From positions 1 to 43,941 of the forward strand of contig NZ_SJEW01000040.1 of the NCBI RefSeq assembly GCF_005930475.1: 43,941 nucleotides of DNA. The letters are read 5' to 3'. The stretch comes from Modestobacter altitudinis. Lineage in GTDB: Bacteria > Actinomycetota > Actinomycetes > Mycobacteriales > Geodermatophilaceae. Position numbers and translations under genes: made by a program. The notes beneath the pieces were generated by a model. The model did no database searches. It saw only the letters and a program-made list of their open reading frames with translations, and was not told the origin of the DNA. Shown here piece by piece: positions 7,342 through 15,251 of the stretch (the stretch's first letter is position 1; each line of letters opens with the position of its first letter).

Positions 7342-8979
7342 GTGGCCGAGCCGACCGCTGCCCACAGCCGTGCACCCGGCCTGACCGAGGACGACGCCGG
7401 GCCGCTGCTCACCGTCCGGGGCGTGGAGAAGTCCTTCAGCGGCGTCCACGCCCTGCGTGGGGTCGACCTCACCCTCGCGCGTGGGTCGATCCACGCCCTG
7501 GTGGGCGAGAACGGGGCCGGGAAGTCGACCCTGATCAAGGTCCTCACCGGCGTGCACGCCGCCGACGCCGGCGAGGTGCGCTTCCGCGGGCAGCCGGTGG
7601 CCTTCACCCGCCCTGCCGACGCGCAGGACGCCGGGATCTCCACGGTCTACCAGGAGATCAACCTGGTCCCACTGCTGACCGTGGCGCAGAACATCTACCT
7701 GGGCCGGGAGCCGCGTCGGCGCGGCCTGGTGGACACCCGCGGGCTGAACAGGCAGGCCGCCGAGCTGGTCCAGCGCCTGGGCATCGAGGTGGACGTCCGG
7801 GCGAAGCTCGGCTCGCTGGGCCTCGGCGTCCAGCAGATGGTCGCCCTGGCCCGCGCCGTCTCGATCGACGCGCGCGTGGTGATCATGGACGAGCCGACGT
7901 CCTCGCTGGAGGTCCGCGAGGTCGAGACGCTGTTCGGCGTCGCCCGCACGCTGGCCGCCTCCGGTGTCGGCCTGCTCTTCGTCTCGCACCGCATGGAAGA
8001 GCTCTGGACGCTCTGCGACACGGTCACCGTCCTGCGTGACGGCCGCGTCGTGCACACCGGCCCGATGGCGGCGCTGGACCGGGTTGGCCTGGTCTCGCTG
8101 ATGCTCGGCCGGGAGGCCAGCGACGTCCGCGCCGGTGGCACCACCGACTTCGGCGACTCGCACGCGCACGGCACCGCCCCGCTCCTCTCCGTCTCGGGGG
8201 TCCAGGTGCCCAACCGGCTGCGCGGCGTCGCCCTGACCGCCCGGCCGGGTGAGGTGGTCGGCCTCGGCGGCCTGCTGGGCTCCGGGCGCAGCGAGACGCT
8301 GAAGGCGATCTACGGCGACCTGCACACCACCGCGGCCGACGTCGAGATCGACGGCCGGCGGGTGAGGACGGGGTCGGTCAGCCGCTCGCTGGAGGCCGGC
8401 ATCGCGCTGCTCTCGGAGGACCGCAAGGCAGAGGGGATCATCCCGGACCTGTCGGTGCGGGACAACATCGCGCTCGCGGTCATGCCCCGGCTGTCCCGGC
8501 TCGGGATCATCTCCGACTCGAAGGTCGACGCCCTGGTCGAGGTGTTCATGCGACGCCTGCAGATCAAGGCCTCCAGCCCCCGGCAGAAGGTCCGCGAGCT
8601 GTCCGGCGGCAACCAGCAGAAGGTGCTCATCGCCCGCTGGCTGGCCACCGAGCCCAAGGTCTTCCTCCTCGACGAGCCCACCCGCGGCATCGACGTGGGT
8701 GCCAAGCGCGAGGTGCAGGGCCTCATCGACGAGCTCGCCGAGCAGGGGCTGGCCGTCGTGCTGGTGTCCAGCGAGATGGACGAGCTGGTCGAGGGGAGCG
8801 ACCGGATCGTCGTCCTGCACGACGGCGAGGTCTCCGGGGAGCTGACCGGCGACCAGCTGACCTCCGCGCACCTGCTCACCGCCCTCGCCGGGGGCACCCC
8901 CTCGGACACCAGCACCTCGCACCCCAGCACCTCGGACACCGGCACCGCCGCCGGCGCAGGAAGGAGCGACCGTGGCTGA
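7342..8979 (+). CDS. ytfR: Sugar ABC transporter ATPase with two nucleotide-binding domains, YtfR/RbsA-like
   Basis: About 545 residues with duplicated ABC domains. The first has Walker A GENGAGKST, a degenerate signature (LGLGVQQMVALARA) and Walker B VVIMDEPTSSLE. The second has a degenerate P-loop GLLGSGRSE, signature LSGGNQQKV and Walker B VFLLDEPTRGID. This is the arrangement of the carbohydrate-uptake CUT2 class, in which only one site hydrolyses efficiently. Tandem GTGs occur at 7339 and 7342; GAGGAG at 7331-7336 is better spaced from 7342. A Ser/Thr-rich tail (TPSDTSTSHPSTSDTG) precedes the stop, which overlaps the start of the next permease. Confidence 0.9.
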   Translation: MAEPTAAHSRAPGLTEDDAGPLLTVRGVEKSFSGVHALRGVDLTLARGSIHALVGENGAGKSTLIKVLTGVHAADAGEVRFRGQPVAFTRPADAQDAGISTVYQEINLVPLLTVAQNIYLGREPRRRGLVDTRGLNRQAAELVQRLGIEVDVRAKLGSLGLGVQQMVALARAVSIDARVVIMDEPTSSLEVREVETLFGVARTLAASGVGLLFVSHRMEELWTLCDTVTVLRDGRVVHTGPMAALDRVGLVSLMLGREASDVRAGGTTDFGDSHAHGTAPLLSVSGVQVPNRLRGVALTARPGEVVGLGGLLGSGRSETLKAIYGDLHTTAADVEIDGRRVRTGSVSRSLEAGIALLSEDRKAEGIIPDLSVRDNIALAVMPRLSRLGIISDSKVDALVEVFMRRLQIKASSPRQKVRELSGGNQQKVLIARWLATEPKVFLLDEPTRGIDVGAKREVQGLIDELAEQGLAVVLVSSEMDELVEGSDRIVVLHDGEVSGELTGDQLTSAHLLTALAGGTPSDTSTSHPSTSDTGTAAGAGRSDRG

Positions 8980-9985
8980 GCACACGGCGACCGCGATCGA
9001 GTCGGCGGCCCCGCCGCCGGCGGAGGAGACCCCGGACCGCAGGCGCGGTCCGGACGGCGCGTGGTTCCGGCGCAACGGCGTCTACGTGGGCCTGGTCGTG
9101 CTGGTCCTGGTCAACCTGGTCATCACCCCGCACTTCGCCAGCACCGGGTCGCTGCGGCTGCAGCTGGTGCAGGTCGCCCCGATCATCGTGGTGAGCCTGG
9201 GCATGGCGATGGTCATCGGCACCGGCGGCATCGACCTCTCGGTCGGCGCCGTGATGGCGCTGACCGCCGCGGTCATCCCGCTCTACATCGGCTACGGCAC
9301 CCTGGGCGCCATCGGGGCCGGCCTGCTCGCCGGCGTGCTCGCCGGCGCGCTGTCCGGCTCGGTGATCGCCCGGGTGGGCGTCCAGCCGATCATCGCCACG
9401 CTGGCGGTCATGGTCGGCGGCCGCGGCCTGGCCAACATCATGGGCGGCCAGATCAAGAGCATCCGCGACCCCGGGTTCCGCGAGCTGGGCAGCGGCAAGC
9501 TGCTCGGCATCCCCTGGGTCGTCCTGATAGCGATCGTCGTCATCGTCGCGGTGGCGCTGCTGATGACCCGCACCACGTACGGCCGCCAGCTGGTCGCGAT
9601 CGGCGGCAACGCACGCGCCGCGGCGCTGGCCGGTCTCCCGGTCAAGCGGGTGCTCACCACCGTCTACGTGGTCTCCGCGCTGCTGGCCGCCCTCGCCGGC
9701 GTGCTGCTGGTGGCCCGCAACCAGGCCAGCGACCCGACGCGGCTGGGCCAGCTGGTCGAGCTCACCGCGATCACCGCGGTCGTCGTCGGCGGCACCCCGC
9801 TGACCGGCGGCCAGGTGCGCGTGTTCGGCACGGTCGCCGGCGCCCTGCTGATGCAGCTGATCACCTTCACCCTGGTCGCCCACAACATCACCGACTCCGT
9901 GGCCCAGATGGTCCAGGCGGTCATCGTCGTCCTGGCCGTCTACGCCACCGTCGGCACCCGGATGCGGCGGAGGTCGCGCGCATGA
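8972..9985 (+). CDS. ytfT: Sugar ABC transporter permease 1, YtfT-like
   Basis: A 337-residue integral membrane protein of the BPD_transp_2 (CUT2) family, about 8-10 hydrophobic segments starting at VYVGLVVLVLVNLVI. Family motifs include GTGGIDLSVGAVMAL, VQPIIATLAVMVGGRG and the coupling-helix region YGRQLVAIGGNARAAALAG. GTG at 8972 has GGAAGGAG 5-6 nt upstream and overlaps the ATPase stop by 8 nt. As in ytfQRT-yjfF, two different permease genes follow one ATPase, consistent with a heterodimeric channel. Confidence 0.88.
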   Translation: MAEHTATAIESAAPPPAEETPDRRRGPDGAWFRRNGVYVGLVVLVLVNLVITPHFASTGSLRLQLVQVAPIIVVSLGMAMVIGTGGIDLSVGAVMALTAAVIPLYIGYGTLGAIGAGLLAGVLAGALSGSVIARVGVQPIIATLAVMVGGRGLANIMGGQIKSIRDPGFRELGSGKLLGIPWVVLIAIVVIVAVALLMTRTTYGRQLVAIGGNARAAALAGLPVKRVLTTVYVVSALLAALAGVLLVARNQASDPTRLGQLVELTAITAVVVGGTPLTGGQVRVFGTVAGALLMQLITFTLVAHNITDSVAQMVQAVIVVLAVYATVGTRMRRRSRA

Positions 9986-10983
9986 GCACCGTCGAGACGA
10001 CGCCCCAGGCCGTCGGGACGTCGGCCGCCACCCGCCGGCTGCAGGTCGTGCAGCGCATCCAGCAGCAGGGCGCGCTGGTGGTCCTGGTGCTGCTGAGCGT
10101 CATCGCCAGCGTCCAGTTCGACTCCTTCGCCACCGGGCCGAACATCCGGTCGATCGCGCTGCAGGCCTCGTTCCTGGCGGTCATCGCACTGGGGATGACC
10201 TTCGTCATCTTCACCGGGGGCATCGACCTGTCGGTCGGGTCGGTGTTCGCCCTCGGCGGGGTGCTGGCGGCGTGGGCCTCGCAGTACGGCACGCTCCCCG
10301 CGCTGCTGGTGCCGCTGGCCGTCTGCGGGGCGATCGGCCTGGTCCAGGGTCTGATCATCGCGCACGCCAAGCTGGCGCCGTTCATCGTGACGCTGGCCGG
10401 CCTGCTCTTCGCCCGCGGGCTGCTGCTGTTCATCAGCGACGAGGGCGCGACGGTCTACAAGGTCCCGGCGGACAGCGGCTTCCGCGAGTTCGCCCAGGGC
10501 AGCTTCCTGGGCATCGGGTTCCCGATCTGGCTCGTGGTGGTCTTCTACGCGCTGGGCGCCCTGATCCTGCACCGCACGTCCTACGGGCCCACGGTGCTGG
10601 CCATCGGTGGCCAGGAGGACGCCGCCGAGCTGATGGGCCTGCCGGTGGCCCGTACCAAGGTGATCACCTACACCGCGAGCGGGCTGCTGGCCGGGTTCGC
10701 CGGCGTGCTCATCGCCTCCTACACCTCCTCCGGGGTGCCGATCATCGGCGTGGGCACCGAGCTGCAGGCGATCTCCGCAGTCGTGCTGGGCGGCACCCTG
10801 CTCGCCGGTGGCGCCGGCACCGTGCTGGGCACCCTGATCGGGGTCCTGCTGCTGCAGGTCATCGCCAACGTGATCAACCAGGTGGGGTCGCTGAACTCCA
10901 ACTGGCAGGACCTGGTCAGCGGCGCGATCCTGCTCGCCGTCGTCGTCCTGCAGCGGTACCTGGCCGGCCGGGCCAGACGGTGA
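9982..10983 (+). CDS. yjfF: Sugar ABC transporter permease 2, YjfF-like
   Basis: A 333-residue multi-span permease homologous to its upstream neighbour: ALGMTFVIFTGGIDLSVGSVFAL, LAPFIVTLAGLLFARG and YGPTVLAIGGQEDAAELMGLPVARTK mark the same BPD_transp_2 fold. ATG at 9982 overlaps the preceding TGA (ATGA), so the two permeases are translationally coupled and probably form one heterodimer. The N-terminal 35 residues are hydrophilic and cytoplasmic. Substrate specificity is inferred only from similarity of the whole cluster to the E. coli galactofuranose system. Confidence 0.88.
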   Translation: MSTVETTPQAVGTSAATRRLQVVQRIQQQGALVVLVLLSVIASVQFDSFATGPNIRSIALQASFLAVIALGMTFVIFTGGIDLSVGSVFALGGVLAAWASQYGTLPALLVPLAVCGAIGLVQGLIIAHAKLAPFIVTLAGLLFARGLLLFISDEGATVYKVPADSGFREFAQGSFLGIGFPIWLVVVFYALGALILHRTSYGPTVLAIGGQEDAAELMGLPVARTKVITYTASGLLAGFAGVLIASYTSSGVPIIGVGTELQAISAVVLGGTLLAGGAGTVLGTLIGVLLLQVIANVINQVGSLNSNWQDLVSGAILLAVVVLQRYLAGRARR

Positions 10984-11876
10984 CGGCGGACAGCTCGACC
11001 CGCTGGACCATCCGCTCGGGCGGCCACGAGGCCGTGATCGGCCGCCGGGGCGCCGGCCTGTGCGCCTACACCGTCGACGGTGTGGACGTCGCCGACCCGC
11101 TCGGTGAGCAGGAGGTGCCGGAGGCCTACCAGGGGCTGGTGCTCGCGCCCTGGCCCAACCGCGTGCCCGACGGGCGCTGGAGATGGGCGGGCCAGGAGCT
11201 GCAGCTGCCGGTCAACGAGGTCCCCACCGGCTGCGCGCTGCACGGCCTGGTGGCCTGGACGGCGTGGAGCCCGCGCAGCGTCACCGAGGACGCCGTCGAG
11301 CTGGGGGTCACGGTCGAGCCCCAGCCCGGCTACCCCTTCGCCCTCGACCTGACCGTCCGCTGGTCGGTGGCCGCCGACGGGCTGCACTGCCGGATCGGCG
11401 TCGAGAACACCGGCTGGACGGCGGCACCGTTCGGGGTGGCCGTGCACCCCTACGTCGTCCTGCCCGGCTGCACCGTCGACGACCTGGACCTGACCCTGCC
11501 CGCGGCCTCCTGGCTGGAGACCGACGAGCGGTTGCGGCCGGTCGCCCTGCGGCCGGTGACCGAGGGCGGGCACGACCTCCGGAACGGCGCACCCCTGCGC
11601 GGGCGCCGGCTGGACACCGCGTTCACCGACGTCTCGGGCACCTCGGTGCAGGTCGCCGGCGGTGGGCGCGCGCTGGAGGTCTGGGCGGACGAGGCCTTCG
11701 GCTGGTGGCAGGTCTACACCTCGGACTACTTCCCGGCCGACTCCCCGCGGCACCGCCGCGGGCTGGCCGTGGAGGCGATGACCTGCGGGCCCGACGCCTT
11801 CAACACCGGCCAGGACCTGCTCGTCCTGGAGCCGGGCGAGCGGTGGGGCGCCGAGTGGGGGGTCCGCCCGGCCTGA
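10980..11876 (+). CDS. Aldose 1-epimerase (GalM-like)
   Basis: A 298-residue mutarotase-fold protein. It shows APWPNRVPDGRWRWAG (substrate-binding Asn-Arg), GCALHGLV and GVAVHPYV with the two conserved histidines, and LAVEAMTCGPDAFN with the catalytic glutamate. It interconverts alpha and beta anomers of aldoses in the cytoplasm. GTG at 10980 overlaps the permease stop (GTGA), making it the last gene of the uptake operon, where it would prepare the imported sugar for a kinase or dehydrogenase. It ends 4 nt from the convergent lacI-type gene. No sugar kinase follows, so the downstream catabolic steps lie elsewhere. Confidence 0.87.
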   Translation: MTADSSTRWTIRSGGHEAVIGRRGAGLCAYTVDGVDVADPLGEQEVPEAYQGLVLAPWPNRVPDGRWRWAGQELQLPVNEVPTGCALHGLVAWTAWSPRSVTEDAVELGVTVEPQPGYPFALDLTVRWSVAADGLHCRIGVENTGWTAAPFGVAVHPYVVLPGCTVDDLDLTLPAASWLETDERLRPVALRPVTEGGHDLRNGAPLRGRRLDTAFTDVSGTSVQVAGGGRALEVWADEAFGWWQVYTSDYFPADSPRHRRGLAVEAMTCGPDAFNTGQDLLVLEPGERWGAEWGVRPA

Positions 11877-11880
11877 GCGG

Positions 11881-12867
11881 TCAGCTGCTCTCGCGCACCA
11901 CGAGCCGGTGCTGAGCGGTGATCACCTGGGCCGGGCTCTCGTCGCCGGCCAGCCGGTCCCGCAGCGACCCCAGCGCCAGCCGGGCGATGCCGTCCTTGTC
12001 CGGGGCCACCGTGGTCAACCGCGGGACGGCGAACCGGCCGTCCTCGACGTCGTCGAAGCCGACCAGGGCGACGTCCTCGGGCACCCGCAGGCCGGCGTCC
12101 ACGACGGCGCGCAGCGCGCCGAGGGCCAGCTCGTCGCTGAAGCAGAACGCCGCGTCCGGTGCCGGGTCGGCGCGCAGCAGCTCGGTCATCGCCCGGTGGC
12201 CCTCGGCCCGGTGCAGCGAGGAGACCGGCGCCTCCAGCCCCGGCAGCCCGGCAGCCGCGATCGCCTGCCGGTAGCCGAGCTCCCGCTGGCGGGCCGTCTC
12301 GCTGGCCGGCGCGGACGACGCCCCGACCGCGGCGATCCGGCGCCGGCCGCGCTGCACCAGGTGGGTGACGGCCGCGGCGGCCGCGGCGACGTTGTCGATG
12401 ACGACGTGGTCCACCGGCGGCGTCCCGGCGTGCTCCCCGAGCAGCACGATCGGGGTGGCGTCGGGGCGCTCGGCGAGCTCCTCGGCGGTCACCGACCAGG
12501 GGCTGAAGATGACCCCGTCGACCAGCTGGCTGCGCTCGCCGCGCAGCAACCGGCGCTCCCGCTCGCCGTCGCCGTCGGTCTGGTCGATCAGCACGGTCCA
12601 GCCGTCGGCCTCGGCGATCCGGACGGTGCGCGCGGCCAGCTCGGAGAAGTAGGGCGAGTCGATCTCCGGCACGACCAGCGACAGCAGCCCGGTCCGGCCG
12701 CTGCGCAGGGTGCGGGCGGCCACGTTGGGCCGGTAGCCCAGCGCGGCGATGCTCGCCTGCACGCGGGCCCGGGTGTCGGGAGCCACGTAGCGGAAGTCGT
12801 TCACCACGTTGGAGACGGTCCGGACCGAGACGCCCGCGTGGGCGGCGACGTCGCGCAGACGCACCAT
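11881..12867 (-). CDS. LacI-family transcriptional regulator
   Basis: A 328-residue regulator. N-terminal HTH MVRLRDVAAHAGVSVRTVSNVVND with the hinge helix region YRPNVAARTLRSGRTG, then a periplasmic-binding-like effector domain (LVVPEIDSPYFSEL, VDGVIFSPWSV, AFCFSDELALGALRA, LVGFDDVEDG). ATG at 12867 has GGGGAGGAG upstream. It is divergent from the dioxygenase gene with a perfect 28-bp palindrome between them, so it most likely represses itself and that gene. It is convergent with the epimerase at the end of the sugar operon; control of that operon too is possible, but I found no second copy of the palindrome there. Confidence 0.9.
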   Translation of the reverse strand: MVRLRDVAAHAGVSVRTVSNVVNDFRYVAPDTRARVQASIAALGYRPNVAARTLRSGRTGLLSLVVPEIDSPYFSELAARTVRIAEADGWTVLIDQTDGDGERERRLLRGERSQLVDGVIFSPWSVTAEELAERPDATPIVLLGEHAGTPPVDHVVIDNVAAAAAAVTHLVQRGRRRIAAVGASSAPASETARQRELGYRQAIAAAGLPGLEAPVSSLHRAEGHRAMTELLRADPAPDAAFCFSDELALGALRAVVDAGLRVPEDVALVGFDDVEDGRFAVPRLTTVAPDKDGIARLALGSLRDRLAGDESPAQVITAQHRLVVRESS

Positions 12868-12911
12868 GCCGGGGCTCCTCCCCTGGGTTCCGAACTCACC
12901 TCAGGGTATCT

Positions 12912-12939
12912 CTTGCAACGTGGCATGCCACGTTGCAAG
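12912..12939. promoter_or_regulatory. Perfect 28-bp palindrome, probable LacI-family operator
   Basis: Two exact 14-base arms (CTTGCAACGTGGCA and its reverse complement) meet without a spacer. The outer TTGCAACG/CGTTGCAA halves look like LacI-family sites. It lies 44 nt before the regulator start and 30 nt before the dioxygenase start. On the plus strand TTGCAA, then 17 nt, then CAAGAT could be -35 and -10, in which case a bound repressor would cover the promoter. The promoter reading is inference. Confidence 0.75.
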
Positions 12940-12969
12940 ATGACGGTAGCCACTGAGAGGGAGAACACG

Positions 12970-13806
12970 ATGACGACCACGTCCCCGGCCGCCACGGACA
13001 CCGACGTCCAGGCCAAGCGCGACACGATCTACACCGACGGCATCGTCGGCGTCCCCGGCGCCTTCCCGACCGAGTGGGCCGACCGGCTGCGCGAGGACAT
13101 CGAGGTCGCCTTCGCCGAGGCGCGCTCCCGTGAGGGCGGCGCCGTCGGCCGTGGCCCCAACCGCTGGTACGTCGAGGTGCACCCCGAGCAGATCCGCGGC
13201 TTCTTGGAGCTGGTCACCCACCCGACCGTCACCGGCGTCTGCGCGGCCGTCCTCGGCCCGGACTACGAGATCGTCGAGATCGGCTTCGACATCCCCTTCC
13301 CCGGCGCGATGAACCAGCCCTGGCACCGCGACTTCCCGTCCCCGGAGATCACCCGCGAGCAGAAGGTCATCAACTCGCTGGCCATCAACGCCACCGCGGT
13401 CGACACCGAGCCGGACATGGGCCCCTTCGAGATCGCCCCCGGCACGCAGTTCGACGACGACCCGTCGTTCAAGCACGGCATGTTCCCGGAGAAGGACTGG
13501 TACCCCCGGTTCGAGGAGCGCTCGGTGCGCAAGTTCCCGAAGCGTGGCGACATCTCGATCCGTTCGGCGCTGACCATCCACCGCGGCACGAAGAGCGAGT
13601 CGGACAAGGCCCGCCCGGTGCTGGTGCTCGGTGTCGACGCCCCCGGCGCCGGCAACGGCGACAAGCACGACATGGCCGTGACCAAGGCGTTCTGGGAGAC
13701 GCTGCCCGAGTCGGTGCGCGCCCACCTGAAGTGCCCGGTGGTCGACGAGCTCACCCCGATCACCCAGAAGCACAACATCGAGGGTCTGGTGATGGGTGAG
13801 GCCTGA
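12970..13806 (+). CDS. Phytanoyl-CoA dioxygenase (PhyH)-family Fe(II)/2-oxoglutarate oxygenase
   Basis: A 278-residue protein. The iron-binding triad reads His119-Arg-Asp121 in PWHRDFPS and His204 in LTIHRGTKS, with an arginine (ARPVLVLGV) placed to bind 2-oxoglutarate. Members hydroxylate or otherwise oxidise small molecules using O2. ATG 12970 is preceded by GAGAGGGAG. It stands alone under the apparent LacI operator and is closed by a long hairpin terminator, so it is a single-gene, sugar- or metabolite-induced unit. Substrate unknown; neither ectoine nor CoA-ester genes are near it. Confidence 0.82.
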   Translation: MTTTSPAATDTDVQAKRDTIYTDGIVGVPGAFPTEWADRLREDIEVAFAEARSREGGAVGRGPNRWYVEVHPEQIRGFLELVTHPTVTGVCAAVLGPDYEIVEIGFDIPFPGAMNQPWHRDFPSPEITREQKVINSLAINATAVDTEPDMGPFEIAPGTQFDDDPSFKHGMFPEKDWYPRFEERSVRKFPKRGDISIRSALTIHRGTKSESDKARPVLVLGVDAPGAGNGDKHDMAVTKAFWETLPESVRAHLKCPVVDELTPITQKHNIEGLVMGEA

Positions 13807-13823
13807 TCCACCGGCCCCGCACG

Positions 13824-13868
13824 CGCGACAGGCGCCGTCCCCCTCGTCGGGGGGCGGCGCCTGTCGCG
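13824..13868. terminator. Long hairpin between convergent genes
   Basis: A 20-bp stem with one G-U pair (arms CGCGACAGGCGCCGTCCCCC and its partner) and a 5-nt TCGTC loop, located between the stops of the dioxygenase (13806) and the response regulator (13882). It should terminate from both directions. No U-tract is present. Confidence 0.85.
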
Positions 13869-13881
13869 TGCAGAGGAGCGG

Positions 13882-14616
13882 TCAGACCTCGGCGGGGGCG
13901 TCGGTGACGACCGGGGTCGCGGTGGTCAGGGCGTGGGCGCCGCAGGTGCAGGTGCCACCGTTGCGGGCGGACAGGACCAGGGAGACCGCGTGGGCGCGGT
14001 CGCGGGCACCCAGCTTGCGCAGGATCGCCTTGACGTGGGACTTCACGGTGTCCTCGGAGATGAACAGCGCCTTGCCGATCGCCCGGTTGGACTGGCCCTG
14101 GAGCAGCTCGTCGAGCACGTCGGACTCCCGGCGGGTCAGCGGCACCTCCGGGGTCAGCTCGCGGGACACCGGCACCTCCCCGGCCTCACCGCGGCGGATC
14201 TGCGGGTCGACCACGGTCCGCCCGGCCCGGGCGGCCAGCACCGCCCAGCCCAGCAGCGTCGGGGAGGTGTTCATCAGCAGGTAGCCGCGCACCCCGGCGG
14301 CCAGCGCCTCGTTGACCACGGCCGGGTCCTCGGCGGTGCCGATCGCCACGATCGCGATCTGGGGATAGCGGCGGCGCAGGTCCCGGCAGGCGTTCAGCGT
14401 CGCCGCCCGGCCGGTGCCCAGCTCCACGATCACCGCGTCGGGGCGGGCGGTCTCGGCCAGGGTCAGCGCCCGCCGCGGCTCACCGGGGGTGCCCACCGCC
14501 TGCAGACCGGCGGTCTCGTTGACCATGCCGATCAGGCCACGGCGCAGGACCGGGGCGTCGGCGAGGATGAGGACGCGGGTCACGCCGCGGGTGGTGCCGG
14601 CCATCGGGGTGGACAC
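13882..14616 (-). CDS. LuxR/NarL-type response regulator with degenerate receiver domain
   Basis: A 244-residue protein. Residues ~13-125 have the receiver fold but with altered key sites: the acidic pair is Ala19-Asp20 (RVLILADAPVLRRGL), the phospho-acceptor position is Glu65 (DAVIVELGTG), and the usual lysine is Met115 (GYLLMNTSP). The LuxR HTH follows (LTRRESDVLDELLQGQSNRAIG, SEDTVKSHVKAILRKL). A short tail contains CTCGAH, a possible metal or redox site. GTG at 14616 has GGAG 8 nt upstream; ATG at 14604 is an alternative. No sensor kinase is adjacent. It probably works without classical phosphorylation. Confidence 0.85.
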   Translation of the reverse strand: MSTPMAGTTRGVTRVLILADAPVLRRGLIGMVNETAGLQAVGTPGEPRRALTLAETARPDAVIVELGTGRAATLNACRDLRRRYPQIAIVAIGTAEDPAVVNEALAAGVRGYLLMNTSPTLLGWAVLAARAGRTVVDPQIRRGEAGEVPVSRELTPEVPLTRRESDVLDELLQGQSNRAIGKALFISEDTVKSHVKAILRKLGARDRAHAVSLVLSARNGGTCTCGAHALTTATPVVTDAPAEV

Positions 14617-14756
14617 GTTGCTTGCTCCGCTCACAGTGGGTGATCGACTGACAACCAGTAGATCGACCGGGTGAACGGGTTGCTTGAACACTTTCCTGGT
14701 CCAACCTCGACGAGCTCGGCCGGCGTCCTCACGCACCGTGGCCGGCGGGACCTCGG

Positions 14757-15194
14757 TCAGCGCATCTGGTCGCGGCGGAACCGGGCCGGCCGCCGCACCG
14801 TGTCCTGGCCGGCCCAGGCCGTGCGGCCCCAGGTCACCTGCTCCGGCGAGGGCAGCGGCAGCGGGTCGCCGGAGGAGGTGACGTCCAGCCTGCTCAGCGC
14901 GCCGCCCTCGACGAAGAGCAGCACGTTGCCGACGGGCCGCCCGTCCGGGCCGACGACGGTCCCCTCGACCGGTGCGGCGCCACCGGAGGACGTGGTCGGC
15001 ACGTCGCTGGGCACCTGCAGGTCGAGGGTGCCGCACCCGCAGCTGCAGCCCGGGGTCGCCGTCGCCCGGTCGACCTGGGCCCGCAGCTCGGCCGCGCCGG
15101 GGAAGTCGTGGGCGAGCAGGGCGTGCAGCAGCGCCCGCGCGTCCGCGGACAGCGGGGCGGGGTCCTCGCGCGGCCGGGTGTTCGAGGCGGTCAT
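14757..15194 (-). CDS. Conserved protein with CSCGCG motif, function unknown
   Basis: A 145-residue soluble protein. The N-terminal helical part (DARALLHALLAHDFPGAAELRAQVD) is followed by PGCSCGCGTLDLQV, a tight cysteine cluster able to bind a metal, then a beta-rich half (VEGTVVGPDGRPVGNVLLFVEGG, LSRLDVTSSG). I recall similar conserved actinobacterial proteins but no assigned function. It lies 140 nt upstream of the degenerate response regulator on the same strand; both products carry closely spaced Cys residues. A metal or redox role is only a suggestion. Confidence 0.7.
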   Translation of the reverse strand: MTASNTRPREDPAPLSADARALLHALLAHDFPGAAELRAQVDRATATPGCSCGCGTLDLQVPSDVPTTSSGGAAPVEGTVVGPDGRPVGNVLLFVEGGALSRLDVTSSGDPLPLPSPEQVTWGRTAWAGQDTVRRPARFRRDQMR

Positions 15195-15251
15195 GCGACC
15201 AGTGTCGCCTGCGTCCCGGCAGGGGACGACGGGCCCCCGGGGCTGGCCGGC

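Noticed and set aside
7273-9075. 600-residue minus-strand frame opposite the sugar ATPase
   Set aside because: Composition is typical of a GC-rich antisense frame (many Asp/Gly/His/Gln) and the plus strand encodes a complete ABC ATPase.
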